From the NCBI GenBank assembly GCA_937883885.1, contig CAKZXL010000206.1:1-7280 (forward strand): DNA of 7,280 bases, written 5' to 3'. Below the pieces are notes generated by a model. The model did no database searches, was not told where the DNA came from, and worked only from the letters and a program-made list of their open reading frames with translations. The position numbers were made by a program, and so were the translations under genes. This DNA is from an uncultured Aquincola sp. (GTDB taxonomy: Bacteria > Pseudomonadota > Gammaproteobacteria > Burkholderiales > Burkholderiaceae). Shown here piece after piece: positions 1 through 6,056 of the stretch. The number at the start of each line of letters is the position of its first letter. Within the stretch, counting starts at the first letter, position 1.

Positions 1-644
1 AAGTCCAGGCCACCTTCAAGAAGCTGTACAACCTGGAGCGCAACTTCCTGCCCGACGGCGCGCAGTTCGACCACCTCTTTCACGATGAGGAGGTCTTCAG
101 GATCGGCGAGGTGCCGGCCAAGGCGCTGCTGGTGCCGGGCCACACGCCGGCAGACATGGCCTATGCCGTCGACGGTGCCGTCTTCGTGGGCGACACGCTG
201 TTCATGCCCGACGTCGGCACGGCGCGCGCCGACTTTCCCGGAGGCGATGCGCACACCCTGTACCGCTCGATGCGGCGCCTCCTGGCGCTGCCGCCCGAGA
301 CCCGGATGTTCGTCTGCCACGACTACCCGCCCCAGGGGCGACCAGCCGCGTGGGAAACCACCGTCGCCGAGCAGCGCGCCAGCAACATCCACGTGCGCGA
401 CGGCGTGGGCGAGGAGGCCTTCGTGAAGATGCGAACGGCCCGCGATGCGCTGCTGGAGGTGCCCACCCTCATCCTGCCGTCCATCCAGGTCAACATCCGC
501 GCCGGCCATCTGCCACCCGCGGAGGACGACGGCGTCAGCTACCTCAAGATTCCGCTGAATGTCTTGGGCAAGGCGTCGGTGGCGACTGGAGGTCGGCGCT
601 TCAGGGCGAAGTGCCGCCAGGCGCTGCGGGCGCTGACGCGATGA
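1..644 (+). CDS. MBL-fold metallohydrolase, persulfide dioxygenase/glyoxalase II-like (3' part, 5' end outside window)
   Basis: The reading frame enters from the left edge (first full codon at base 3) and gives 213 visible residues ending in TGA at 642-644. Metallo-beta-lactamase-fold features are visible: GHTP (metal-ligand His at visible residue 47), VGDTLF (bridging Asp at 64), RADFPGG at 75-81 and VCHDY (ligand His at 106). The R-x-D-F-x-G segment after the bridging Asp resembles that of ETHE1-type persulfide dioxygenases and relatives; proteins of this type act on glutathione thioesters or glutathione persulfide. The N-terminal HxHxDH metal motif should lie in the missing part, about 80 residues judging from typical family length. 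After the fold comes a tail of about 100 residues including LILPSIQVNIRAGHLPP, which fits MBL proteins of proteobacteria annotated as Blh-like or generic MBL hydrolases. The exact substrate cannot be read from the sequence. The last 44 bp overlap the convergent RES toxin gene. An internal GTG at 111 is not the true start, because homology-like sequence continues upstream. Confidence 0.9.
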   Translation, partial: VQATFKKLYNLERNFLPDGAQFDHLFHDEEVFRIGEVPAKALLVPGHTPADMAYAVDGAVFVGDTLFMPDVGTARADFPGGDAHTLYRSMRRLLALPPETRMFVCHDYPPQGRPAAWETTVAEQRASNIHVRDGVGEEAFVKMRTARDALLEVPTLILPSIQVNIRAGHLPPAEDDGVSYLKIPLNVLGKASVATGGRRFRAKCRQALRALTR

Positions 645-1116
645 ACAGCCGAGGGTCGAACCTGAAGGGGTGGCGCTCGATGTGGAGGGTGATGGTGGCG
701 TACGCCGGGTGCGCGGGGTTGAGCAGCAGGTTCCGCTCGTTGGGCTCGATGAAAGACGGCACCCATAGCCCCAGGCTCGCGCCCGAGGCAACCCAGGAAT
801 TGCCGATGGTCTGTGTGGTCGTCTCGTCGTTGCGCCAGTCAGCGGGCAGGCCCAGTGTCTCGACCTCGATCAGGGATGTGGCGGCAGGAATCTCGAGCCG
901 CATGAGCGCCTGGTTCTTGGGGTTGGCGCCGTTGGCGTGCACGCGCTTTTCGAGCTGGCACAGGGCCCGGCTCGAGCCACAGTAGACGACCTGGTTGGGC
1001 CCTTTGGTGTGCCAGCGCCCGTTGCCCTGTGTCGAGCCATAGCCCAGACTCATGAGCAGGACGGTGAGCGCTGGGGCCGGCGTGTCGCAGTAGCCGATGC
1101 GGTAGACCGTGGTCAA
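601..1116 (-). CDS. RES-domain toxin (NAD+-targeting) of a RES/Xre toxin-antitoxin system
   Basis: The product is 171 aa and spans a whole RES domain. Candidate active-site residues fall in the expected order: Arg34 in GRWH, Tyr45 in VVYCGSS, Glu56 in CQLEKRVH and Ser121 in WVPSF. These are followed by the family hallmarks NLLLNPAHP (129-137) and FRFDPRL (151-157). Characterised RES toxins (MbcT, NatT, Res) deplete NAD+ by phosphorolysis or hydrolysis, while ParT modifies a host enzyme with ADP-ribose; which applies here is unknown. Translation probably starts at TTG (1116-1114), which shares bases with the antitoxin stop (TTGA), implying translational coupling and tight stoichiometry. I see no ATG or GTG upstream in this frame that would suit better. 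The C-terminal tail overlaps the 3' end of the convergent metallohydrolase gene by 44 bp. Length and motifs look intact, so the toxin is probably functional. Family assignment is firm; the biochemical activity is inferred from the family. Confidence 0.92.
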   Translation of the reverse strand: MTTVYRIGYCDTPAPALTVLLMSLGYGSTQGNGRWHTKGPNQVVYCGSSRALCQLEKRVHANGANPKNQALMRLEIPAATSLIEVETLGLPADWRNDETTTQTIGNSWVASGASLGLWVPSFIEPNERNLLLNPAHPAYATITLHIERHPFRFDPRLFIASAPAAPGGTSP

Positions 1117-1640
1117 ACCACGCCACCGTACTTGACGGCGTTGAGGATGTCCTTGACGCGTTCGGCGCCAAAGCCAGACTTGGCGCAGTCCAGCGGCGTC
1201 TCCCCGTCAAGCATGGGGTGTGGCTGGCGCAGCCACGCAGCCGCTTCTTCATCCGTCTCGAAGGTGTCGCGTGCCATCGCGTCTAGCTCGAGCAGGCGCA
1301 GCATGCTTTCGGCCGCGTAGGTTGGAAGCACGTCGTCCTTGGCCACCTTGCGGTTGGCCGTGGCGCGGTCCATTCCCAAAACACCCGCGGCCGCGCCCTT
1401 GCCGATGCCCAAGTGGTCGCTCAGCGGCTCCAGGCTGCGGCTAGGGATGCCCAACTTGACGATGACGTAGGCTTGCTTGGCCGACAGGTGGTCAGGGATC
1501 GTGACGATCTCGACAGCAGACTTGCGGTGGACGCGCGCAGGCCGACCAGGCTTGTCGCCGTGCTCGATGGAGGCACCGCCGACCTTGGACAGGACAATAG
1601 ACCAGAGGTCGTGCAGCGGGGAAGCGGAGGTCGAGGGCAT
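1113..1640 (-). CDS. Xre/MbcA/ParS-family antitoxin (DUF2384) paired with the RES toxin
   Basis: The product is 175 aa from the ATG at 1640-1638. It has a basic, low-complexity N-terminal region (residues 1-50), a helix-turn-helix-like middle (about 55-105, including LSDHLGIGKGAAAGVLGMDRATANRKV) and a C-terminal DUF2384-type region (about 115-172, including DEEAAAWLRQPHPMLDGETPLD and ILNAVKYGGVV). In characterised relatives the C-terminal part plugs the RES active site and the Xre-like part binds the promoter for autorepression. It is the first gene of the operon, upstream of the toxin, with a 4-bp TTGA overlap. I chose the ATG at 1640 because GGAG lies 6 nt upstream and the predicted promoter then leaves a leader of about 28 nt. 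An ATG at 1664-1662 or a GTG at 1673-1671 would add 8 or 11 residues but would have almost no leader or ribosome binding site. Confidence 0.9.
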   Translation of the reverse strand: MPSTSASPLHDLWSIVLSKVGGASIEHGDKPGRPARVHRKSAVEIVTIPDHLSAKQAYVIVKLGIPSRSLEPLSDHLGIGKGAAAGVLGMDRATANRKVAKDDVLPTYAAESMLRLLELDAMARDTFETDEEAAAWLRQPHPMLDGETPLDCAKSGFGAERVKDILNAVKYGGVV

Positions 1641-1646
1641 GAGGAG

Positions 1647-1650
1647 CTCC
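1647..1650 (-). promoter_or_regulatory. Ribosome binding site that decides the antitoxin start
   Basis: Reading the minus strand, GGAG (1650-1647) is followed by the six bases CTCCTC and then ATG. The two alternative upstream starts lack a purine-rich element at a useful distance. Confidence 0.6.
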
Positions 1651-1661
1651 GTTGCTGCGTT

Positions 1662-1690
1662 CATTTGCGACACGAATTTAGCGCATTTGC
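1662..1690. repeat. Direct repeat CATTTGC x2, candidate operator of the toxin-antitoxin operon
   Basis: The heptamer CATTTGC occurs at 1662-1668 and 1684-1690, start to start 22 bp, about two helical turns, so both copies face the same side of the DNA. One copy lies in the spacer of the candidate promoter and the other at its expected transcription start, where bound repressor would block RNA polymerase. Xre-type antitoxins commonly autorepress, so these may be antitoxin half-sites. A 7-bp match can arise by chance. Confidence 0.35.
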
Positions 1691-1703
1691 ATCATCATGT
1701 CCA
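1675..1703 (-). promoter_or_regulatory. Candidate sigma70-like promoter of the toxin-antitoxin operon
   Basis: On the minus strand a -35 box TGGACA (1703-1698; 5 of 6 to TTGACA) is followed by a 17-base spacer and a -10 box TAAATT (1680-1675; 4 of 6 to TATAAT). The expected transcription start, near 1668, leaves a leader of about 28 nt before the chosen antitoxin ATG at 1640. The stretch is noticeably more AT-rich than its surroundings, as expected of a promoter. Identified by eye only. Confidence 0.55.
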
Positions 1704-1787
1704 TGAGCCGCCCGGGCGCCAGAGGCCAAAGCCGCCCATTGCCCGCGACCGGTTGTGGCCGACAGCAGCCGCAACCCAGCGGTCGAT

Positions 1788-1827
1788 CCCCCCAAGCCCT
1801 CAAGCGACAATCCCCACCCCCCGCCCC
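1788..1827 (-). other. G-quadruplex-like tract in the truD leader
   Basis: The plus strand carries C6 (1788-1793), C3 (1797-1799), C4 (1812-1815), C6 (1817-1822) and C4 (1824-1827). The minus strand therefore has five G-tracts of at least three, three of them separated by single bases (G4-C-G6-T-G4), the others after a 12-base and a 3-base gap. This fits a relaxed quadruplex pattern on the template strand for truD. The function, if any, is unknown, and homopolymer-rich leaders can arise from GC bias alone. Confidence 0.4.
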
Positions 1828-1831
1828 AGCT

Positions 1832-1850
1832 TGTCTAGACAGCCCTGTCT
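1832..1850. promoter_or_regulatory. Perfect 10-bp palindrome with a third half-site upstream of truD
   Basis: TGTCTAGACA (1832-1841) is a perfect palindrome of two TGTCT half-sites, and a third TGTCT follows at 1846-1850. AGACAG (1837-1842) can also pair with CTGTCT (1845-1850), but a 2-base loop makes an RNA hairpin there unlikely unless the stem opens. The cluster ends 19 bp before the truD ATG, where a bound protein could affect transcription or where RNA structure could affect initiation. No cognate regulator is recognised. Confidence 0.35.
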
Positions 1851-1869
1851 TGCGCCCGCGCGCCTTTCC

Positions 1870-2910
1870 ATGACCCAGCCGCCCTCTACCTCCCTGCCCA
1901 CCTGGCCCCACGCTTATCCCCCCAGCGGCGCCAGCGCCGTGCTCAAGCGCTTCAACGAAGACTTCGTGGTCACCGAGCTGCCTTTGCAGCTGCCGGGCGG
2001 CGAGGGGGAGCATGTATGGGTGGAGGTGGAAAAGAACGGGGCCAACACCGGCTTCGTGGCTCAGCAGCTGGCGGCGGCGGCCGGGGTGCAGGAACGTGAC
2101 GTGGGCTATGCGGGGCTGAAGGACCGGTATGCGGTGGCGCGCCAGTGGTTCAGCCTGTACCTGCCCAAGGGCGAGGCGCCCGACCTGCTGGCGTTGCAGC
2201 ACCCGGAGTTCAAGGTGCTGGGCCAGAGCCGGCATGTGAAGAAGCTGCGGCCGGGTGATCTGCAGGGCAATCGCTTCGTCATCACGCTGCGCGAGGTGGC
2301 CGGTGATCGGGCCGCGATCGAGGCCAACCTGCAGGCCGTGGCCACGCAGGGCGTGCCCAACTACTTCGGCGCGCAGCGCTTCGGCTTCGACGGGGGCAAC
2401 GTGGAGCAGGGGCGGGCGATGCTGGCGCGAGAGATCCGCGTGCGCAACCCGAAGAAGAAGGGCCTGTACCTGTCGGCGGTGCGCTCCTTCGTCTTCAATG
2501 AAGTGCTGGCGCTGCGCATCCAGCAAGGGCTGTGGGGCCACACGCTGCCCGGCGACGTGCTGGACCCGGCCGGCCGGCCCACGGGCCCGCTGTGGGGCCG
2601 TGGCCGCGTGAGCACCACCGACCAGGCGCAGGCGCTGGAAACCGGCGTGGCCGAACGCCATGCCGCCTTGTGCGACGGCATGGAGCACGCCGGCCTGGAA
2701 CAGGAGCGCCGCGCGCTGGTGTCCTGCCCGGCCGACATGTCATGGCACTGGCCGCAGGCCGATCAGCTGGTGATCGGCTTCAGCTTGCCGGCCGGGCATT
2801 ACGCCACCTCGGTGCTGGACGAGATCCTGCAAACCACCGAGCCGGACCGGCATGGGGAGGAAGGCGAAGCGCCAGCCGCTGCAACTGCTTCGTCAGCCAC
2901 CGGGGCGTAG
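1870..2910 (+). CDS. truD: tRNA pseudouridine(13) synthase TruD
   Basis: The 346-aa product is a full-length TruD, which isomerises uridine 13 to pseudouridine in the D-arm of certain tRNAs in the cytoplasm. The N-terminal part has the expected LKRFNEDFVVTE (25-36) and GEGEHVWVEVEKNGANT (44-60). The catalytic motif GLKDRYAV puts the nucleophilic Asp at residue 85. The family signature NYFGAQRFG is at 164-172, and LSAVRSFVFNEVLA (201-214) and FSLPAGHYATSVLDEIL (304-320) match the conserved fold after the TRUD insertion domain. An Ala-rich tail of about 20 residues follows the conserved end and is probably dispensable. The start is the ATG at 1870, which places the conserved region at the usual distance from the N-terminus. 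No clear Shine-Dalgarno precedes it. The frame stays open far upstream, but that extension is antisense to the antitoxin and lacks family similarity. It stands alone here, without ispF or surE beside it. Confidence 0.97.
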   Translation: MTQPPSTSLPTWPHAYPPSGASAVLKRFNEDFVVTELPLQLPGGEGEHVWVEVEKNGANTGFVAQQLAAAAGVQERDVGYAGLKDRYAVARQWFSLYLPKGEAPDLLALQHPEFKVLGQSRHVKKLRPGDLQGNRFVITLREVAGDRAAIEANLQAVATQGVPNYFGAQRFGFDGGNVEQGRAMLAREIRVRNPKKKGLYLSAVRSFVFNEVLALRIQQGLWGHTLPGDVLDPAGRPTGPLWGRGRVSTTDQAQALETGVAERHAALCDGMEHAGLEQERRALVSCPADMSWHWPQADQLVIGFSLPAGHYATSVLDEILQTTEPDRHGEEGEAPAAATASSATGA

Positions 2911-2989
2911 CGGCCGTCCAGCGCCACGGGGCCAGCGGCACCGCCCATGCCCGCCGCGCCTGGCGATGGATCACCTCGCGCTGCTGGGG

Positions 2990-4201
2990 TCAGTGCCCGC
3001 TGGCCGGCGCGCCGTGGGGATGGGCCCGCAGCGACGCATGCTCCCACACAGCCACGATCACCAGCACTGCGCAGGCAAGACCGCCAATCGCCAGTGCGGA
3101 CAGCAGGTGGGCGAACGCCGGCAGTGCCAGGGCCCCCAGCAGTGCCAGCCCGACGAGATGCGACAGCGGCGGCCGCGGGCGGTCGTTGGAGACCCACTTG
3201 AATGCGCCGACGCCGATGAGATACAGCGCCGGTCCGCCCAGCATCACCATGATGCCGGCGCCACTGGCGTGGTCAGGGTGCGCGAGCACCAGTTCGTCGG
3301 CCACGGCGCTGACGATGATGCCTGCCACGATGGGCAGATGCAGATAGGTGTAGGCCACCCGCGCATGGCGGCCGGGATCGGCAGCGCTGGTGATGCGGTG
3401 CACACCGGCGTGCTCCGCCTTGTCGAAATAGAGCCACCACATGGCCACCGCGCTGATGAAAGCCGCTACGAAGGCCGTGGCCGTGGCCGCGGTCCAGGGG
3501 GCGCCGGCGAAGGTGGCACCGCTGACGAGCAGCGACTCGCCCAGCGCGATGATGATGAACAAGGCGCAGCGTTCGGCCAGGTGGCCGCCATCGACGTCCC
3601 AGTCGGCCAGGGTTGAACGGCCCAGGCCCGGCACGAAGAAGAACAGCGCGGGCGAGACGAACTCAATGGCCAGCGCCGCAGCCCATAATGCCAGGCGCGC
3701 ATCGCCTTGCACCAGTGCGCCGACCACCCAGAACCCGGCTGACAGCATGAGCCAGACGAGGATGCGCTGGAAGTTGCGGATCATCGCCTGACGTTCGCCG
3801 CGCACCGCCCACAGGACGAAGAGCGTGCGCCCGATCTGCATGAAGACGTAAGCCGCCGCGAAGGCCAGCCCCTGGTCGGCAAATGCCTTCGGCAAGGAAG
3901 CGGACATCACCAGGCCCGCCAGCATCAGCACGAAGAGGCAGGCGCGCACCGGTACCCGCTCGGGATCGAGCCAGTTGGTCACCCAGGAGGTGTAGATCCA
4001 CACCCACCAGACGCCCAGCAGCAACAGGCCGACCTGGACGGCCGAACGCGCCGTCAGGTCGGCGAGCAAGGTATGCGACAGCTGCGTGACCGCGAACACG
4101 AACACCAGGTCGAAGAACAGCTCGACCATGCCGACACGACCCGCCCCGGCCTGGCCGCGTTGGCGCAGCAAGGAGGGGGATGATGCAACTTTGACCGTCA
4201 T
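2990..4201 (-). CDS. Low temperature requirement protein A (LtrA) family integral membrane protein
   Basis: The product is 403 aa, almost entirely hydrophobic helices, and sits in the inner membrane. The family hallmarks are present: VELFFDLVFVFAVTQLSH (26-43) in the first membrane segment, HLAERCALFIIIALGESLL (207-225) in the middle, and YTYLHLPIVAGII (284-296) in the second half. Roughly ten to twelve membrane segments can be drawn. LtrA was named for a Listeria gene needed for growth at low temperature; its biochemical activity is not established, and no substrate can be given. The C-terminus is short, polar and His-containing (HASLRAHPHGAPASGH). I chose the ATG at 4201-4199, which leaves a normal short N-terminus. 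An ATG at 4240-4238 in the same frame would add 13 atypical residues (MTCVSNDRCDNRP) and would overlap the divergent araC-type start. The gene converges on truD with a 79-bp gap in which I see no convincing terminator. Confidence 0.9.
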   Translation of the reverse strand: MTVKVASSPSLLRQRGQAGAGRVGMVELFFDLVFVFAVTQLSHTLLADLTARSAVQVGLLLLGVWWVWIYTSWVTNWLDPERVPVRACLFVLMLAGLVMSASLPKAFADQGLAFAAAYVFMQIGRTLFVLWAVRGERQAMIRNFQRILVWLMLSAGFWVVGALVQGDARLALWAAALAIEFVSPALFFFVPGLGRSTLADWDVDGGHLAERCALFIIIALGESLLVSGATFAGAPWTAATATAFVAAFISAVAMWWLYFDKAEHAGVHRITSAADPGRHARVAYTYLHLPIVAGIIVSAVADELVLAHPDHASGAGIMVMLGGPALYLIGVGAFKWVSNDRPRPPLSHLVGLALLGALALPAFAHLLSALAIGGLACAVLVIVAVWEHASLRAHPHGAPASGH

Positions 4202-4238
4202 GGGACGATTGTCACATCGGTCATTTGAAACGCATGTC
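4202..4238. promoter_or_regulatory. 37-bp divergent gap between the LtrA-family gene and the AraC-family regulator
   Basis: Both start codons face away from this gap, so the promoter of each gene must overlap the gap and probably the neighbour's coding start. GTCA occurs at 4211-4214, 4220-4223 and 4236-4239 (and again at 4197-4200), with irregular spacing. A TTGACC at 4191-4196 could be a -35 box for the regulator, but no good -10 box follows it. No promoter can be named with confidence. Confidence 0.35.
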
Positions 4239-5051
4239 ATGCAGAGATCCTTGACTCATCTCAGCAGCGTTGCCGCCACGGCCCTGTCGGGCGTGTTCGT
4301 CACCACGACCGACAGCGCACGCAGTTTTCCCCGCCACTGGCATGGGCAGTACGGCCTGGGCCTGATCGACCGCGGGGCGCAGAAGTCGGCCAGCGGCCGC
4401 GGCATGGTCGAGGCTTTGGCGGGTCAGTGCATCACCCACAACCCGGGCGAGGTGCATGACGGCATACCCATCGGCGATGCTGGTCGGCGCTGGCGCATGT
4501 TCCACCTCGAACCGGCTGCCATGGCCCGCCTGCTCGGCGTGGCGCAGGCGGCCAGCCTGGAGTGGCATGCGCCCGTCATCGATGCAGCAGCGCTGCGCGC
4601 AACGCTGGACGGGGCCTTTGCAGCGTCCGACCCGGCATTGCTGGAGGAGAAGCTGCTGCTGGCCGTCGGTCGCAGCTTTGAACCCACCCCGGCAGCGCGA
4701 TCCGCCAGGCCCGACGAAGCCCACCTGGCCCGGGTGGCTGAACGCCTGGCCGACGACCTGGCGCATGCGCCGACGCTGGATGAACTGGCAGCGTTGGCGG
4801 GCACCAGCCGGTACACGCTGGTGCGGCAATTCGGCCGCCGGCACGGCTTGCCGCCCATGGCCTGGTGGCTGCAGTGGCGGCTGCAGCGGGCGCGTGATCG
4901 CATGGCCGCCGGCTGGACGCTGGCCGACACCGCGCTGGCCTGCGGCTTCAGCGACCAGAGCCACCTGACGCGTGTCTTCACCCGGCAATTCGGCTACACA
5001 CCCGGGGCGTGGCGCAAGGCGGCAGGCCGCCGCTGCCTGCAGGCGCAATAA
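4239..5051 (+). CDS. AraC-family transcriptional regulator, probable regulator of the adjacent exporter
   Basis: The 270-aa product has the usual two-part layout. The N-terminal cupin-like sensor (about 15-90) contains FPRHWHGQYGLGLIDRG and CITHNPGEVHDG, typical of AraC-type ligand-binding domains. The C-terminal domain (about 160-262) has two helix-turn-helix motifs, LDELAALAGTSRYTLVRQF (180-198) and the signature GFSDQSHLTRVFTRQFGYTP (236-255). Such proteins bind direct-repeat sites and usually activate transcription when a small ligand binds the cupin; the ligand here is unknown. The ATG at 4239 is the first start that leaves a normal N-terminus, and no strong Shine-Dalgarno precedes it. 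A DMT-family exporter starts 40 bp downstream on the same strand, the usual arrangement for a regulator with its cognate exporter. The LtrA-family gene diverges 37 bp upstream and could also be a target. Confidence 0.93.
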   Translation: MQRSLTHLSSVAATALSGVFVTTTDSARSFPRHWHGQYGLGLIDRGAQKSASGRGMVEALAGQCITHNPGEVHDGIPIGDAGRRWRMFHLEPAAMARLLGVAQAASLEWHAPVIDAAALRATLDGAFAASDPALLEEKLLLAVGRSFEPTPAARSARPDEAHLARVAERLADDLAHAPTLDELAALAGTSRYTLVRQFGRRHGLPPMAWWLQWRLQRARDRMAAGWTLADTALACGFSDQSHLTRVFTRQFGYTPGAWRKAAGRRCLQAQ

Positions 5052-5091
5052 CGTTCTAGATCGGCGGTGGCACAGGCGACATCCTGCGGGC

Positions 5092-6042
5092 ATGTCGACC
5101 TCCAGCCTTCCCTCTTCTTCCCCACCAGAGGCCCGCGCGTCTGTGTGGGGTGCTGTGCTGTGCGGCACCGCGATGGCCACGGTGGGCACCTCGGTGGTGG
5201 CCAGCAAGCTCATCGGCGTGCAGATCGAGCCGTTCGCAGCCACCGCCTTGCGGCACCTGATGGCCTTGCCGGCGCTGCTGCTGCTGTGCGTGATCTTTCG
5301 CCCGGCCTGGCCCCGACCTGGCCGGCGCGATGCGTGGATTCTGCTGGTGCAGGCTGCATCGGGCAGCGTGGGCTACACGGCGCTGCTGATTGCTGGCACC
5401 TCCATGGCCAGCGCGGCCGATGCCGGCGTGGTCACCGGCACGCTGCCCGCCATGGCAGCCTTGTTTGCGATCGTGATCCTGGGTGAGCGACCTGGCATGG
5501 CCGCGCTGCTGGGCATTGCGCTGGCCACCGCCGGGGTGCTGCTGCTGTCGACAGGCGGTGGCGCGGTCCAGGGCGGGCAGTTGCCGCACCGCGGCCTGGG
5601 CATCGGGCTGGTGACTGCGGCGGTGGCTTGTGAAGTCATCTTCATCCTGGGGCAGCGCCGCCTGCGCATCCCCGTGGAACCGCTGGCCATGGCCACGTTG
5701 ATGTCTGCCGGCGGCCTGCTGCTGTCGCTGCCGGCCGCTGCCCTGGCCTGGGCGGTGGGCTTGCCGCGTGCGGGTGTGGCGGCGGATCCGTCAGGCCAGT
5801 GGGCGGCGCTGGCCGCGATCGCCTGGTATGCCTGGGTGCCCACCGTCATCGGCTTCTGGCTCTGGTATGCGGGCGCCCGCCGGGCCACGGCCACGCAGGC
5901 CGCGCTGTCCACCGCCTGGCTGCCGGTGGTCGCGGTCATCGGCGCCGCCGTCGTGCTGGGCGAAGCGCTGGCCCCCGTGCAATTGATGGCGCTGGGCCTG
6001 GTGCTGGCCGGTGTGCTCATCGGCGCGGTTCGCCAGGCCTGA
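5092..6042 (+). CDS. EamA/DMT-family transporter (probable exporter)
   Basis: The 316-aa product has about ten membrane helices in two EamA repeats (about 18-153 and 169-313). Each repeat ends in the typical segment with a conserved Glu: LFAIVILGERPG (124-135) in the first and VIGAAVVLGEALAP (282-295) in the second. The family exports small metabolites such as amino acids, purines or drugs, and substrate cannot be predicted from the sequence. The Ser/Pro-rich N-terminus (1-17) is cytoplasmic. The start ATG at 5092 precedes the first helix by a normal distance; the GCGGG just upstream is at best a weak ribosome binding site. It follows the AraC-family regulator by 40 bp and is probably transcribed with it or controlled by it. 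Its stop codon lies in the loop of a hairpin that may end transcription. Confidence 0.93.
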   Translation: MSTSSLPSSSPPEARASVWGAVLCGTAMATVGTSVVASKLIGVQIEPFAATALRHLMALPALLLLCVIFRPAWPRPGRRDAWILLVQAASGSVGYTALLIAGTSMASAADAGVVTGTLPAMAALFAIVILGERPGMAALLGIALATAGVLLLSTGGGAVQGGQLPHRGLGIGLVTAAVACEVIFILGQRRLRIPVEPLAMATLMSAGGLLLSLPAAALAWAVGLPRAGVAADPSGQWAALAAIAWYAWVPTVIGFWLWYAGARRATATQAALSTAWLPVVAVIGAAVVLGEALAPVQLMALGLVLAGVLIGAVRQA

Positions 6043-6054
6043 ACCGGCCTGGCG
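6031..6054. terminator. 9-bp perfect hairpin between convergent genes, candidate transcription end
   Basis: CGCCAGGCC (6031-6039) pairs perfectly with GGCCTGGCG (6046-6054) around a 6-base loop that holds the EamA stop codon (TGA 6040-6042). It sits between two convergent genes, where a bidirectional terminator is expected. Neither side has a T-tract, so intrinsic termination would be weak; it may instead stabilise the 3' ends or act with Rho. Confidence 0.4.
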
Positions 6055-6056
6055 GC

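Noticed and set aside
1662..1673. Alternative antitoxin starts at GTG 1673 or ATG 1664.
   Set aside because: They have no ribosome binding site and lie at or before the predicted transcription start; the ATG at 1640 has GGAG six bases upstream. Not fully excluded.
1477..1869. N-terminal extension of truD by 131 codons.
   Set aside because: It is antisense to the antitoxin gene and its promoter and bears no TruD similarity; the ATG at 1870 gives the usual protein length.
1678..2688. Long minus-strand open frame (336 codons) opposite truD.
   Set aside because: Antisense to an unmistakable truD; the translation is Arg/His/Gln-rich with no family motif, as expected from the reverse of GC-rich coding DNA.
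2911..2989. Possible terminator between convergent truD and the LtrA-family gene.
   Set aside because: Only a 4-bp stem (CGCC/GGCG) and no T-tract were found.
4202..4240. Longer LtrA-family start at 4240.
   Set aside because: The 13 added residues are polar and Cys-containing, unlike the family, and the start would overlap the regulator's ATG.
4221..5243. Long minus-strand open frame (340 codons) opposite the AraC-family regulator.
   Set aside because: It covers both the regulator and the start of the exporter in antisense, has no recognisable domain, and disagrees with two well-supported genes.
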